Virus record (IMG/VR): IMGVR_UViG_3300050821_004891 | Coordinates: 1-31,573 of that record | From: a virus | Direction: 5' to 3' (one strand) | Length of the DNA stretch: 31,573 bases | Part shown: positions 1-6,994 of the stretch, piece by piece | Layout: each line of letters opens with the position of its first letter | Numbering within the stretch: the first letter of the stretch is position 1 | The notes under the pieces: model-generated | The model's database searches: none | The model's input: the letters and a program-made list of their open reading frames with translations, nothing else | Told to the model about the DNA's origin: nothing | Program-made: the position numbers and the translations under genes

Positions 1-2
1 GG

Positions 3-53
3 AACAATGGGCGTTGCGGTGGGGCCTTCCACCGCAAGCCCTGGAAGAGTTAG
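3..53 (+). CDS. 3' end of an unidentified upstream gene (partial)
   Basis: Reading from base 3, sixteen codons run to a TAG at 51-53. The peptide ends GGAFHRKPWKS. The codons end mostly in C or G, like the rest of this genome, and the frame stops 35 bases before the likely start of the nuclease gene, as expected for the preceding operon member. A competing frame from base 1 runs to a TGA at 82-84 but has poorer codon choice. Function cannot be inferred from this fragment. Confidence 0.4.
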   Translation, partial: NNGRCGGAFHRKPWKS

Positions 54-88
54 CCATTGTGACTTCACAGACTGGCGGGTATGAAGGC

Positions 89-472
89 ATGTCTGAAAGC
101 GCTGTCCAGTCTCGTGTTAGGTTGGAAGCATCCAAACACGGGGTTCACCTATGGCGCAACAACAACGGGGCCGGGCAGATATCGAACCGGGACGGCACCA
201 AGGGGCGTTTCATCCGGTGGGGCCTTGCAAACGACAGCGAACAACTGAACAAGGTGTTGAAGTCAGGCGACCTTATAGGGGGCCGGCGGACTCTCATCAC
301 GCAGGCTATGGTTGGCCAGACTGTTCTACGTTTCACATCCCGCGAGTGCAAAGAAGGTGACTGGAAATTCTCAGGCACCGAAGAAGAGACAGCCCAGCTC
401 AAATGGGCCACGCTCATCAACAGCCTGGGTGGTGACGCCAAGATGGTGAGCGGTCCCGGTAGCTTTGGTTGA
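89..472 (+). CDS. VRR-NUC type PD-(D/E)XK nuclease
   Basis: This 127-residue protein matches the small phage VRR-NUC nucleases of the PD-(D/E)XK superfamily, which cut branched or flapped DNA during replication and recombination. Visible features are an N-terminal SESAVQSRVRLEASKHGV helix, RNNNGAG near residues 23-29, RWGLAND at 43-49 and SGDLIG at 59-64, whose D61 is a likely metal ligand. RECK at 85-88 is the E-x-K motif, and Q103 lies in AQLKW. An in-frame TTG at 14 would add 25 residues, but family members begin close to MSESAVQ and the previous gene seems to end at 53, so ATG 89 is preferred. GAAGG lies almost on the start codon, so the true ribosome site is unclear. It sits directly before a helicase-primase, consistent with a replication role. 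Confidence 0.78.
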   Translation: MSESAVQSRVRLEASKHGVHLWRNNNGAGQISNRDGTKGRFIRWGLANDSEQLNKVLKSGDLIGGRRTLITQAMVGQTVLRFTSRECKEGDWKFSGTEEETAQLKWATLINSLGGDAKMVSGPGSFG

Positions 473-507
473 CGGCTCCGTCACGCCCCGATAAGGTAGC
501 CCGCATT

Positions 508-783
508 ATGAAAGACAAAATACTTGCCGCAGCGGTCGCACTAGCCGAATCGTTGCCACTCCACGCTGTCACACGTGCTGACATTGCCAAGAAAGCGAAA
601 TGCGCGCCCAGCCTCGTGAGCTATTACATGGGAAACGCGGGCGTGACTCGAATCAACATTGTAACCGAAGCCGTCAGGGCAAAGAATGTGAAGGTGATTG
701 CGGGAGCGGTATCGATGTGGGAAATATTTCCCGGCATACCGTCATCTCTGAAGCGCGCGGCGCTGAAAGTCATAGCCCAGTAA
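508..783 (+). CDS. Small TetR-like helix-turn-helix protein
   Basis: The 91-residue protein from ATG 508 begins with a helix (KDKILAAAVALAESL), followed by a TetR-style DNA-binding unit. TRADIAKKAKCAPSLVSYYM corresponds to the two recognition helices ending in the usual S-x-S/Y-Y-hydrophobic pattern. The TetR ligand domain is missing; a short C-terminal tail ends in LKRAALKVIAQ, as in other small phage regulators of about 90 residues. A TTG at 469 overlaps the previous stop (TTGA) and would add 13 residues. ATG 508 is preferred because the helix-turn-helix homology starts there and AAGG lies upstream. It is probably a phage transcription regulator; its operators are not identifiable here. Confidence 0.6.
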   Translation: MKDKILAAAVALAESLPLHAVTRADIAKKAKCAPSLVSYYMGNAGVTRINIVTEAVRAKNVKVIAGAVSMWEIFPGIPSSLKRAALKVIAQ

Positions 784-831
784 AAAGCCCAGGCGCCAGC
801 GGCAAGCATGGCGCCCAGGAACACCGCACGC

Positions 832-3366
832 ATGAATATAGTAGATGCCCTTGGACCGGCCGCCAACTGGAAATGCTTTGTCGTTTACCAGCTCGTCCCG
901 CAACCAGGGTCTTGGAAATCGGACAAACGGCCTGTGGACCCGCTCACTGGACGCGTTTTCGACAGCAAGACGGGCGCACATCTGAATCCGGCTAATTGGA
1001 TAACTGCCCACGAAGCCGCCCTATGGGCTACGAGTCTTGGCCAGGGCTACGGCGTGGGCATCGTCATATACGAAGGATCGGGCCTATTCTGCATAGACTT
1101 GGACGATGCTGTGGACGCCCAGGGCCAGTGGAGCCCGTGGGCGCAACAGGTTGTGGGCCGCTTTCCTGGGGCCGCCATGGAGCTTTCCGCCAGCGGTAGG
1201 GGTCTGCATATCCTGGGTCGCTATACGGGCGCCCTGGAGTCCCACAGCTCGAAATGCTCACCCCTGAAGACCGAAGCCTATACCAAGGCGCGCTTCATTG
1301 GACTGACGGGCACCTACTGGCAAGGGGACCTTCAATCCGACCACACCAAGGCCCTGACCAATCTGTTGCTCGAATATTTTCCACCCCGGCCGGAAGCGAC
1401 CGACGCGGAATGGACTAGCACCCCCTGCGCGAAGTGGAGCGGGCCGGCGGATGACAGCGAGCTGATCAATAAGGCCGTGCGCTCCCACGGGGCTGGGGTC
1501 GTGTTCGGGGGCAAGGCGGCCTTCATCGACCTGTGGATCGCGAACCCGGACAAGCTGGCCAGGACGTTCCCCAGCTCCACCGGTGACGACTGGGACCGCT
1601 CCAGCGCTGACCTTGCCATGGCCAACCATCTGGCCTTCTGGACCGGCAACAACTGCGAACGCATGGCCCGGCTGATGAAGGCTTCAGGACTCGCGCGTGA
1701 TAAGTGGGAACGCGAAGATTATTTCCAGGGCACCATACTGAATGCTTGCGCAACTCAGAAAGAGTGGTATAACGACAGACAGGGGCGACCGAATCAGCCG
1801 AACCCTTCGGCTGCTCAAGTTCCTAACGCGGCAACTGGTGCATCAGGACCCGCAGAATCGACCGGGATAGGTGTAAGCCCGGTTATTTTACCAACACCGT
1901 CCGCCGTCCCCCAAGCCGTTGCCCAGGCACCGCTAACGGGGACCCTTGTCGAAATCAACACCCAGGGTATTGTCGGCCTACCGGGCGTCATCCTTCCGAC
2001 TGTCAAGACTCTGGGGCCAGGAGAATGCCCGCCCCCTGGGACGATGGTCGGCACGGAAGAACAACAACAGATGTTCCACGGCTGCGTGTACGTTGAGGAC
2101 ATTAACATGGCCATGATGCCAGACGGCACACTGTTGGATTCCACGCGCTTCGACAACCGATTTCCAGGCGTTACGTTTATCACCACGATTGACGGCTGCA
2201 AGCCTGAGCGCTCAGCCTGGACGGCCTTTGTGCAGTCAGAAGTCCACGCATTCCCCAAGGTCCGGGGTCTTTATTTTGCCCCGCTATCGCCCCCAGGCGA
2301 CGTTGTATGGAAGGAAGGTATGCAATACATCAACAGTTTTGTCCCCGTTGACATCGAAGCCGCGCCTGGAGATTACGCGCCATTCTGGAACCACCTGAAG
2401 AAGCTGTTGCCCAATGGGCGTGATGCTGAAATCCTGCTTTACTACATGGCCGCCGTGGTACAAAACCCTGGCGTGAAGTTCCAGTGGTGGCCATTCATCC
2501 AAGGAGTCCCTGGTAATGGTAAGAGCTTCGTTTGTGAAGCTCTCGAAAGATGTGTTGGAAGTAAGTTCACTCACGCTGCGGACGCCAGTAAACTTGGTGG
2601 CCGTTTTAATGCGGCTTTTTATGGGAAGCTCTTCGTGCGAATCGACGAAGTTAAAATAGACCACAAGCACGGAAACGTGTGGGAATCCCTAAAGCTCCTC
2701 ATCACTCAAGATAAGCTGGAAATAGAAGCCAAGGGTGTTGACTCCGTCACGCGCGAAGTTTGCTTCAACGGCATGTTACTCTCTAACCACAAGAATGGCG
2801 TACGTAAAACCGAGGAAGACCGACGCATATGCGTGTTCTACTGCGCCCAACAGCTCAAAACCGACTTGGCCCGTGATGGCCTGGATATGCCCTACTTCAA
2901 TGCCCTGTGGGATTGGGCCAACGCTGGCGGCTGGGAAACCATCCGTTGGTTGCTGCTCAATACGACCATACCCGATGAGTACAACCCGGCCAAGGCGTGC
3001 CGCCGCGCACCCGACACCACCAGCACCAACGAAGCCATCATGGAAGGCTGGGGTGTAGCCGAGCAGGAAGTCCTAGAAGCCATCAACACTCAGCAGGAAG
3101 GCTTCAAGGGCGGCTGGGTCTCATCGGCGGCCCTGGACCGGCTCCTGGGCCGTATCGGTAAAGACAACACCATCCCGCGCAGGGCTCGCGGTCAGCTCTT
3201 GAGCACCATGGGGTATGTGCTGCACCCAGCACTTCCAGGGGGCCGTATGCCGGTCAGGATGCCAGACGGGTCCATGCCGCTCCTGTTCCTAAAGGCTGGC
3301 CACCCGGCCTTGGCTGAGACCCAACCGCTACAGATCGTGGCCGCATACACCGGGGCACAGAAATGA
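832..3366 (+). CDS. Primase-polymerase / SF3 helicase fusion (DUF5906-type)
   Basis: This 844-residue replication protein combines priming and unwinding. The N-terminal part (about 1-190) resembles an archaeo-eukaryotic primase/prim-pol domain, with the acidic metal motif CIDLDD (87-92), the SASGRGLHI motif (119-127) and the KARFIGLTG strand (152-160). A proline/alanine-rich linker (about 320-400) follows. The C-terminal part is a superfamily 3 helicase: Walker A GVPGNGKS (558-565), Walker B-like LFVRIDEV (600-607) and sensor LLSNHK (649-654) with following RRICVF. An ATG at 808 would add eight residues. ATG 832 is preferred because it carries the leader AGGAACACCGCACGC that recurs before other genes. 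The organisation resembles phage DUF5906 and NrS-1-like primase-helicases that start replication without host DnaG/DnaB. No separate polymerase gene is visible here. Confidence 0.85.
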   Translation: MNIVDALGPAANWKCFVVYQLVPQPGSWKSDKRPVDPLTGRVFDSKTGAHLNPANWITAHEAALWATSLGQGYGVGIVIYEGSGLFCIDLDDAVDAQGQWSPWAQQVVGRFPGAAMELSASGRGLHILGRYTGALESHSSKCSPLKTEAYTKARFIGLTGTYWQGDLQSDHTKALTNLLLEYFPPRPEATDAEWTSTPCAKWSGPADDSELINKAVRSHGAGVVFGGKAAFIDLWIANPDKLARTFPSSTGDDWDRSSADLAMANHLAFWTGNNCERMARLMKASGLARDKWEREDYFQGTILNACATQKEWYNDRQGRPNQPNPSAAQVPNAATGASGPAESTGIGVSPVILPTPSAVPQAVAQAPLTGTLVEINTQGIVGLPGVILPTVKTLGPGECPPPGTMVGTEEQQQMFHGCVYVEDINMAMMPDGTLLDSTRFDNRFPGVTFITTIDGCKPERSAWTAFVQSEVHAFPKVRGLYFAPLSPPGDVVWKEGMQYINSFVPVDIEAAPGDYAPFWNHLKKLLPNGRDAEILLYYMAAVVQNPGVKFQWWPFIQGVPGNGKSFVCEALERCVGSKFTHAADASKLGGRFNAAFYGKLFVRIDEVKIDHKHGNVWESLKLLITQDKLEIEAKGVDSVTREVCFNGMLLSNHKNGVRKTEEDRRICVFYCAQQLKTDLARDGLDMPYFNALWDWANAGGWETIRWLLLNTTIPDEYNPAKACRRAPDTTSTNEAIMEGWGVAEQEVLEAINTQQEGFKGGWVSSAALDRLLGRIGKDNTIPRRARGQLLSTMGYVLHPALPGGRMPVRMPDGSMPLLFLKAGHPALAETQPLQIVAAYTGAQK

Positions 3367-3530
3367 ATCAGTACTATGAGTGGGGCGCCGTGGGAATGGT
3401 GCATCAGCGCACGGGCAAATTCATGTGGGCCAACCCGGAAGACACTTACTACAAGGTGCTGAGCTTCATGGCCACAGCGTTCTGGGACGGGCACCGCTGG
3501 GTCTATATCATGAGCCGGAAGCCGCGTTAA
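3363..3530 (+). CDS. Small protein of unknown function (55 aa)
   Basis: The ATG overlaps the stop of the primase-helicase (ATGA at 3363-3366), and the frame runs to a TAA at 3528-3530. The protein begins MNQYYEWGAVGMVHQRTGKF, is rich in aromatic residues (five Trp, five Tyr) and ends basic (MSRKPR). Codon usage matches the neighbours. The overlap implies translational coupling to the helicase. No family is recognised. It is the last gene of the left rightward block; the opposite-strand operon ends about 90 bases further on. Confidence 0.65.
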   Translation: MNQYYEWGAVGMVHQRTGKFMWANPEDTYYKVLSFMATAFWDGHRWVYIMSRKPR

Positions 3531-3535
3531 GTCTG

Positions 3536-3603
3536 CCTGGGGTCGTGGATGTGCGCCACGCCATCGGGGTATGACGGCCCTAACAGGAGCTAATCACCCC
3601 AGG
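3536..3603. repeat. Nested inverted repeat at a convergent gene junction
   Basis: CCTGGGGT at 3536-3543 is the exact reverse complement of ACCCCAGG at 3596-3603. Inside it, CGTGG (3544-3548) pairs with CCACG (3556-3560). The element lies in the 87-base gap between two converging operons, where a bidirectional terminator is expected. There is no U-run on either strand, so a canonical intrinsic terminator is not supported. Confidence 0.35.
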
Positions 3604-3617
3604 AGACCACCGCGCAA

Positions 3618-3956
3618 TCAACAGGCTGTTGAGTCGTACGTTACCGTTGTGGAACGAGCCGTATGCCGCTTACGAACTACTGAGCGATTACGGTCTTGGA
3701 CATTGCGACTGAACGAGCCTATGAAGACGTTACCGACAGTATACGCGCCTTCATCGCCTTTGCGACACATGACGTAGTAGCCCTTACGGTTGCCACGCTT
3801 TCCCCAGTGACCGGATTTCTGCCAAATGGCCCACCAATGATCAAATGTCAGATTGAATTCAATGCCTCGGGACGCTGCGTTGTGCTTGTGCACGCTGTAC
3901 TGACCTTTAGGAGTCGCGCGCCATTTCCGGGATCGTTCGCCTTGTGTCGGTGTCAT
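3618..3956 (-). CDS. HNH-like/treble-clef conserved phage protein
   Basis: The 112-residue basic protein carries the pattern YSVHKHNAASRGIEFNLTF, then WWAIWQKSGHW, then YYVMCRKGDEGAYTVGNV. The Y-V-M-x-R-x-G-D-x-G-x-Y-x-x-x-N-V pattern is familiar from small phage proteins related to HNH or homing-endonuclease DNA-binding modules, although no complete HNH catalytic triad is evident. ATG at 3956 is chosen over an upstream TTG because AAAGG lies seven bases before it. The start lies inside the preceding 38-residue gene, a 50-base overlap. It is the last gene of the leftward operon. Function is inferred only from the motif pattern. Confidence 0.6.
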   Translation of the reverse strand: MTPTQGERSRKWRATPKGQYSVHKHNAASRGIEFNLTFDHWWAIWQKSGHWGKRGNRKGYYVMCRKGDEGAYTVGNVFIGSFSRNVQDRNRSVVRKRHTARSTTVTYDSTAC

Positions 3957-4023
3957 CTTCAAACCTTTCAGGGTACATGAGACGGAAGCCCAGAGACTCC
4001 CACCATTGCCAAAATTTCTTCAT
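3907..4023 (-). CDS. Microprotein of unknown function (38 aa)
   Basis: An ATG at 4023, preceded by GGGGAA at good spacing, opens a 38-codon frame that begins MKKFWQWWESLGFRLMYPER and ends with TAA at 3907-3909. The first half is aromatic and amphipathic and could lie on the membrane surface; the second half is charged. The last 50 bases are read in another frame as the start of the downstream HNH-like gene. The good ribosome site and the filling of an otherwise empty gap support a real gene. No homologue is recognised. Confidence 0.55.
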   Translation of the reverse strand: MKKFWQWWESLGFRLMYPERFEDDTDTRRTIPEMARDS

Positions 4024-4084
4024 CACTGCTTCCCCTGGTGACGTGATGCTGATCACATCACATAATACCGAGGGGGCGCAAGCG

Positions 4085-4339
4085 CTACACGTCGAAGGCT
4101 TTCCCCTCGGGGGTCAGCCGAACTTCACCATGTCGAATCTTGGCAGCCAGGGCACGACGTTGTTGCCGGTTCATTCCCTGCCTGTTGGGGCGCTCCTTGT
4201 TGCGCTGGGCGTCCGTCTTGGTCATCTCGCTGGTGTGACGCATTTCCTCGATGACGCCTGTAGCGTGCGTGGGAAAGCGCTGGAGCGGCACGGCCATGGC
4301 CGCAGCCAGGGCCAACCCGATGTGTACTTTGCGTTTCAT
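4085..4339 (-). CDS. Small basic protein of unknown function (84 aa)
   Basis: The ATG at 4339 overlaps the upstream stop (ATGA). The protein begins MKRKVHIGLALAAAMAVPLQ, which resembles a short signal or membrane-anchor sequence. It continues into a hydrophilic part containing MNRQQRRALAAK, a basic segment often seen in phage hypothetical proteins. A later start at MTKTDAQRN or at MNRQQRR cannot be excluded; if used, there would be no hydrophobic N-terminus. No function is assigned. Confidence 0.55.
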   Translation of the reverse strand: MKRKVHIGLALAAAMAVPLQRFPTHATGVIEEMRHTSEMTKTDAQRNKERPNRQGMNRQQRRALAAKIRHGEVRLTPEGKAFDV

Positions 4340-4509
4340 GGCGCCCACACGCATGCCGTAATGAGCTTCGTCCCATCGGCGCCGGTACCGAATTCCTGGG
4401 ACAGCTCGGCAGCGCGGGAATGGCACGCCTTGTCCGTAGGGTACGAGCTTTTGTGCTGGTCAATCATGGCTCCGTTGAGCCAGAAGGTTAAAACGAGTAT
4501 GTAGTGCAT
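4336..4509 (-). CDS. Small protein of unknown function (57 aa)
   Basis: An ATG at 4509 sits one base after the preceding gene's stop and opens a 57-codon frame ending in a TGA that overlaps the next gene's start. The protein begins MHYILVLTFWLNGAMIDQHK. The first 15 residues are hydrophobic, and the rest is polar with two cysteines (TDKACHSR and ITACVW). The operon spacing and codon choice support it. No family is recognised. Confidence 0.6.
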   Translation of the reverse strand: MHYILVLTFWLNGAMIDQHKSSYPTDKACHSRAAELSQEFGTGADGTKLITACVWAP

Positions 4510-4510
4510 G

Positions 4511-4696
4511 TTATTCCGCCTGTCGTTTGGTCATGAAACCAGGGGAGAAGCCGGCCCAGGCGAAACTGGATTCCGGTATCTTTCCTGTCGCGTACTCTAC
4601 CAGCCAATCATCCTGGCCGTCATCCGCCAACAGTTCCTCCCGCACTTGAGCGCGGCGGGCCATGTACTCTTCGAGGGTTTCAATGTGTGTGCTCAT
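4511..4696 (-). CDS. Small acidic protein of unknown function (61 aa)
   Basis: The protein begins MSTHIETLEEYMARRAQVRE and is mostly helical and charged, with a DDGQDDW centre. The start lacks a Shine-Dalgarno sequence. Instead, a -10-like TATACT lies only eight bases before the ATG, so the transcript could begin at or next to the start codon (see the promoter entry at 4705-4710). No function is recognised. Confidence 0.65.
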   Translation of the reverse strand: MSTHIETLEEYMARRAQVREELLADDGQDDWLVEYATGKIPESSFAWAGFSPGFMTKRQAE

Positions 4697-4704
4697 GGGG
4701 TTGC

Positions 4705-4710
4705 AGTATA
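4705..4710 (-). promoter_or_regulatory. Possible -10 element for a leaderless gene
   Basis: On the minus strand TATACT at 4710-4705 is followed by GCAACCCC and the ATG of the 61-residue gene at 4696. Transcription normally begins about seven bases after the -10 box, which would place the 5' end at or next to the start codon. No Shine-Dalgarno is present. No convincing -35 is visible at 16-18 bases. The downstream sequence closely matches the start of the TerS gene. Confidence 0.35.
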
Positions 4711-4748
4711 CCGACTCCCACGGGGCCGTCCGTGGCCCTGGTCACAGT

Positions 4749-5042
4749 TTAAAACCCTGGATAGTGCGGAAAGGTACCCCGTTCATTGAGGTGTCGGGTG
4801 AGGCTGTTGGCGTCATCAGCGGTGTAGCCCTGGCGTCTTCTGAGCCCCGCGATTCCTACGCGGAAAAACCAAACGTCACCGCGTTCTGCTCCAACGCCCG
4901 TACAAACCCAGTCCCATACCCAGGACCCCACGGGGGCCAGGACGCCATTGCAACCGCCACAGCGCCCCGTATTGCATTTACGAAGGTCCGCACACACCTG
5001 GGTTTCGAATAGGCCGCAGTCCACGCACATCAGCTCAGCCAC
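4749..5042 (-). CDS. Cysteine-rich, probably zinc-binding protein (97 aa)
   Basis: The first 35 residues contain CVDC, a further C, and then CNTGRCGGC, enough ligands for one or two zinc sites. A Trp-rich segment (SWVWDWVC) and a polar tail follow. GTG at 5042 is chosen because GAAGAAGG lies six bases upstream; the alternative ATG at 5030 would be 18 bases from that site. It overlaps the stop of the preceding gene by eight bases. Likely a small phage zinc-ribbon protein; the target is unknown. Confidence 0.65.
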   Translation of the reverse strand: MAELMCVDCGLFETQVCADLRKCNTGRCGGCNGVLAPVGSWVWDWVCTGVGAERGDVWFFRVGIAGLRRRQGYTADDANSLTRHLNERGTFPHYPGF

Positions 5043-5310
5043 GGCGCACCTTCTTCAGCTCGGCTTCTAAGACGCCCTGGGCATCGTTGAGCTTGCGTGC
5101 GGCCACAACCTTGGCCTGGGCCACCTGTTCGAACTCGGCCAGACGTTCCTTCAGCGTGACTTCGGTGGCTGCCTGCACTTTCGCGTTGGCCGCTTCCATC
5201 GCCAGGAAGGCCAGAGAGTACTCATTGGCCCGGTCACTGACATCCCTACGCGCGCGTTGAATGTCAGGGTGCTCAGGCTTCCTGTTAGGGGACTTCGGTT
5301 TCTCACTCAT
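5035..5310 (-). CDS. Predicted helical coiled-coil protein (91 aa)
   Basis: The protein starts with a basic, proline-containing stretch (MSEKPKSPNRKPEHPDIQRA). From about residue 20 it becomes a continuous Ala/Glu/Lys/Gln-rich helix with heptad-like hydrophobic spacing, suggesting a coiled coil. Its start overlaps the preceding stop (ATGA at 5310-5307). No function can be assigned from sequence. Confidence 0.65.
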   Translation of the reverse strand: MSEKPKSPNRKPEHPDIQRARRDVSDRANEYSLAFLAMEAANAKVQAATEVTLKERLAEFEQVAQAKVVAARKLNDAQGVLEAELKKVRRG

Positions 5311-5609
5311 ATTGTCAGCTCCAGTTCGTTGTCGGTTTCAATCCATAGGGCTGGTGCAATATCATTGCGACCAGTCCACTTAAATTCAAACTCCACCGCA
5401 GGGCCACGTGCCGGCCACCCCCATCCCTTCACGTCGCGGGCATACCAGCGTGTCACACCGTTGCCCGGTGTTTCTTCCTCCACCACGATAGGCGGCTTTC
5501 CCAGCGCGGCGCGTTTACGGTCCACAAACAACTTGCGCGTGATGCCGGCCGGCAACGTCACTGCGCCGATTGTGGGCGTCGCTGCCTCGGCTGTAGTGTC
5601 GTCACACAT
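5307..5609 (-). CDS. Protein of unknown function (100 aa)
   Basis: ATG 5609 is preceded by GGAGGAC with ideal spacing, so it is preferred over an upstream TTG. After a short acidic N-terminus (MCDDTTAEAATP) the protein has mixed composition, with a central basic segment (KLFVDRKRAALGKPP), a glycine/tryptophan stretch (DVKGWGWPARG) and an acidic end (IETDNELELTI). The predicted beta-rich second half could be a small domain. No family recognised. Confidence 0.65.
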   Translation of the reverse strand: MCDDTTAEAATPTIGAVTLPAGITRKLFVDRKRAALGKPPIVVEEETPGNGVTRWYARDVKGWGWPARGPAVEFEFKWTGRNDIAPALWIETDNELELTI

Positions 5610-5740
5610 GTTTGTCCTCCGAACCAATGAGTATCAACGGGTGCAGGTTTCTGCATGCGCTCCAGGCGCCGCAGAAATGCGGACTTGGGGGTGAGCCGCT
5701 TTTGGGGCTTATGGCTCACATAGCCCCATCGCAGTTTCAC
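5558..5740 (-). CDS. Small basic protein, GTG start (60 aa)
   Basis: A GTG at 5740 overlaps the upstream stop (GTGA). The frame encodes a basic protein beginning MKLRWGYVSHKPQKRLTPKS, with a helix FLRRLERMQKP. It fills what would be a 127-base gap, and the first 40 codons have the genome's usual GC-rich third positions. The last 50 bases overlap the next gene in another frame. Only a weak AGG precedes the start, so translation may rely on coupling. Confidence 0.5.
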   Translation of the reverse strand: MKLRWGYVSHKPQKRLTPKSAFLRRLERMQKPAPVDTHWFGGQTCVTTLQPRQRRPQSAQ

Positions 5741-5949
5741 CCTGTCACCAACACAATCAGGAACGTGATGGCCAAGGCCATGGAGAAGCCGCCCCGCACG
5801 TGGTCATTCGCCCACATGCCGAACAGAGCGATACCAACCAGGACAGCTATGGTGGCCGCGCTTAGATGGGGTATGTTGGCCGTGAGGACCGCCCCCATGA
5901 TGATAGCGCCAATGCACATACAGGCAAGCCATTCGTAAATCGGGCTCAT
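5737..5949 (-). CDS. Small membrane protein (70 aa)
   Basis: Two or three hydrophobic segments are visible at about residues 7-24, 32-46 and 55-69, separated by short polar turns (NDHVRGG). The protein is therefore predicted to be integral to the inner membrane. Size and topology would fit a holin, but no endolysin or spanin gene is nearby, and in this accessory operon a superinfection-exclusion or membrane-modifying role is equally possible. It is coupled to its neighbours by ATGA and GTGA overlaps. Confidence 0.65.
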   Translation of the reverse strand: MSPIYEWLACMCIGAIIMGAVLTANIPHLSAATIAVLVGIALFGMWANDHVRGGFSMALAITFLIVLVTG

Positions 5950-6260
5950 GTCAGCTTCCTTATGATGTCGTATTTTTCCGGTGAAACGAGAACGTTGACA
6001 ATTTCAGGGTCCATCCAATTAGTTAGGAACTGCGGGACTCCAGCGTTAGGCCCAAGGAACTCTGCCACCTCTTCAGGACTGCGCAACAAACGTACGTCAG
6101 AGATCTGTACGAGATTTTCGGACAGCAAACCACCGTAGGTGCGCTTGCGCGGCCACCCGCCCCGTGGGGGAAGGAAGATGGACTTGGTTGACAGCTCTTC
6201 AGCCAGGGCGGCGCTGGCCACCGCTCCAACAAAGCCCTTCAGGAAGCCCCTACGGTTCAT
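5946..6260 (-). CDS. Tat-signal protein carrying a capsid-like motif
   Basis: The 104-residue protein starts MNRRGFLKGFVGAVASAALA. RRGFLK is a near-perfect twin-arginine export motif, followed by a hydrophobic stretch and a likely ALA cleavage site near residue 20. The middle contains IFLPPRGGWP. The C-terminal third holds NAGVPQFLTNWMDP (72-85), then LVSPEK. The major capsid protein encoded at 24959-26080 has the matching NAGIPGFLTNWVDP (83-96), then LVAPMK. Over 29 aligned residues 16 are identical, although the codons differ at most synonymous sites. ATG 6260 overlaps the upstream stop and is preferred over GTG 6266. An exported or membrane-associated phage protein seems likely; the reason for the capsid-like segment is unknown. 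Confidence 0.75.
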   Translation of the reverse strand: MNRRGFLKGFVGAVASAALAEELSTKSIFLPPRGGWPRKRTYGGLLSENLVQISDVRLLRSPEEVAEFLGPNAGVPQFLTNWMDPEIVNVLVSPEKYDIIRKLT

Positions 6261-6994
6261 TTGCACAACCTATCCATTTCATCTAACAATTCCATGATTT
6301 CCGTAATCTTGGCCTTGACCACCTTACGCTCATCGGGCGTCAGACGCTTCAATACTCCAGCGTCAACAATCTTTGCGTTGGTCAACATTCTTGTTAATGC
6401 AGTAGATACATTGCGTAAATCATCGGAATAAGTAACTGCTCCCCCACGATATCTGTCGGTTGTTGGAAGTCTGTCCGCCGCCACCTTCAAACTTGAAGTC
6501 TTTTGAACCACCTGATGGACTTTTTGCAAGGGCGCCTTGTAAACCCTCACCATGGCCCGTGTTTCTTCCTCTTTCAAGCCTAGCTTCCTGGCGACTTCCG
6601 TCCTAGGGGATGGTTTGAAATTGCTAAACCCCAGCTTCCCCTTTTTATTTGTGGCTATCGGGATGCTACTGTATTGGCTCAGCAATTCACCACCCTTTCT
6701 CCATGCATCGGCCATCATCTTGTTCGCGTCGCGAACCATCTGCGGTCCAACTTCCTTCATGGTGCGCACAGCCGCCGCTATGGCTTCAGCGCGGTCCCTG
6801 TAGCGCAACAATTGGCTCAGGTCAGTGCATTTCGCAATCGCGTTTCGGGCGTTCATCACCACCGTGGGCAACGTAGCAGCATTGATGCGCGCGTTAGTAA
6901 TCTCGGTGGGCAATGGGCGTTTGATGATCACAGCCGGCAAATTGCTCGGGGTCACGTCAGCCCATTCAGCATCGATCACTGTGTTGTCGGTCAT
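6257..6994 (-). CDS. ParB/KfrA-flavoured DNA-binding-like phage protein (245 aa)
   Basis: A helical core (about residues 45-110) reads LLRYRDRAEAIAAAVRTMK, then MVRDANKMMADAWRKGGELL. This pattern is familiar from plasmid and phage proteins in which a helical region is followed by a recognition segment. The second part, SPRTEVARKLGLKEEETRAM (about 128-147), looks like a helix-turn-helix. The C-terminus is a long charged helix. This suggests DNA binding, perhaps in regulation, but no domain is certain. It is the largest gene of the leftward operon. Confidence 0.6.
   Translation of the reverse strand: MTDNTVIDAEWADVTPSNLPAVIIKRPLPTEITNARINAATLPTVVMNARNAIAKCTDLSQLLRYRDRAEAIAAAVRTMKEVGPQMVRDANKMMADAWRKGGELLSQYSSIPIATNKKGKLGFSNFKPSPRTEVARKLGLKEEETRAMVRVYKAPLQKVHQVVQKTSSLKVAADRLPTTDRYRGGAVTYSDDLRNVSTALTRMLTNAKIVDAGVLKRLTPDERKVVKAKITEIMELLDEMDRLCK

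Noticed and set aside
3531-3617. Intrinsic terminator at the convergent junction
   Set aside because: Inverted repeats are present, but there is no run of T on either strand after a stem, so a standard terminator cannot be claimed.
3571-3777. Rightward frame opposite the HNH-like gene
   Set aside because: It lies antisense to a conserved reading frame with a good ribosome site, and its own product has poor codon use and no motif.
5737-5949. Holin
   Set aside because: Size and hydrophobic segments would fit, but there is no endolysin or spanin gene nearby and the operon is of early accessory type; kept as a membrane protein only.
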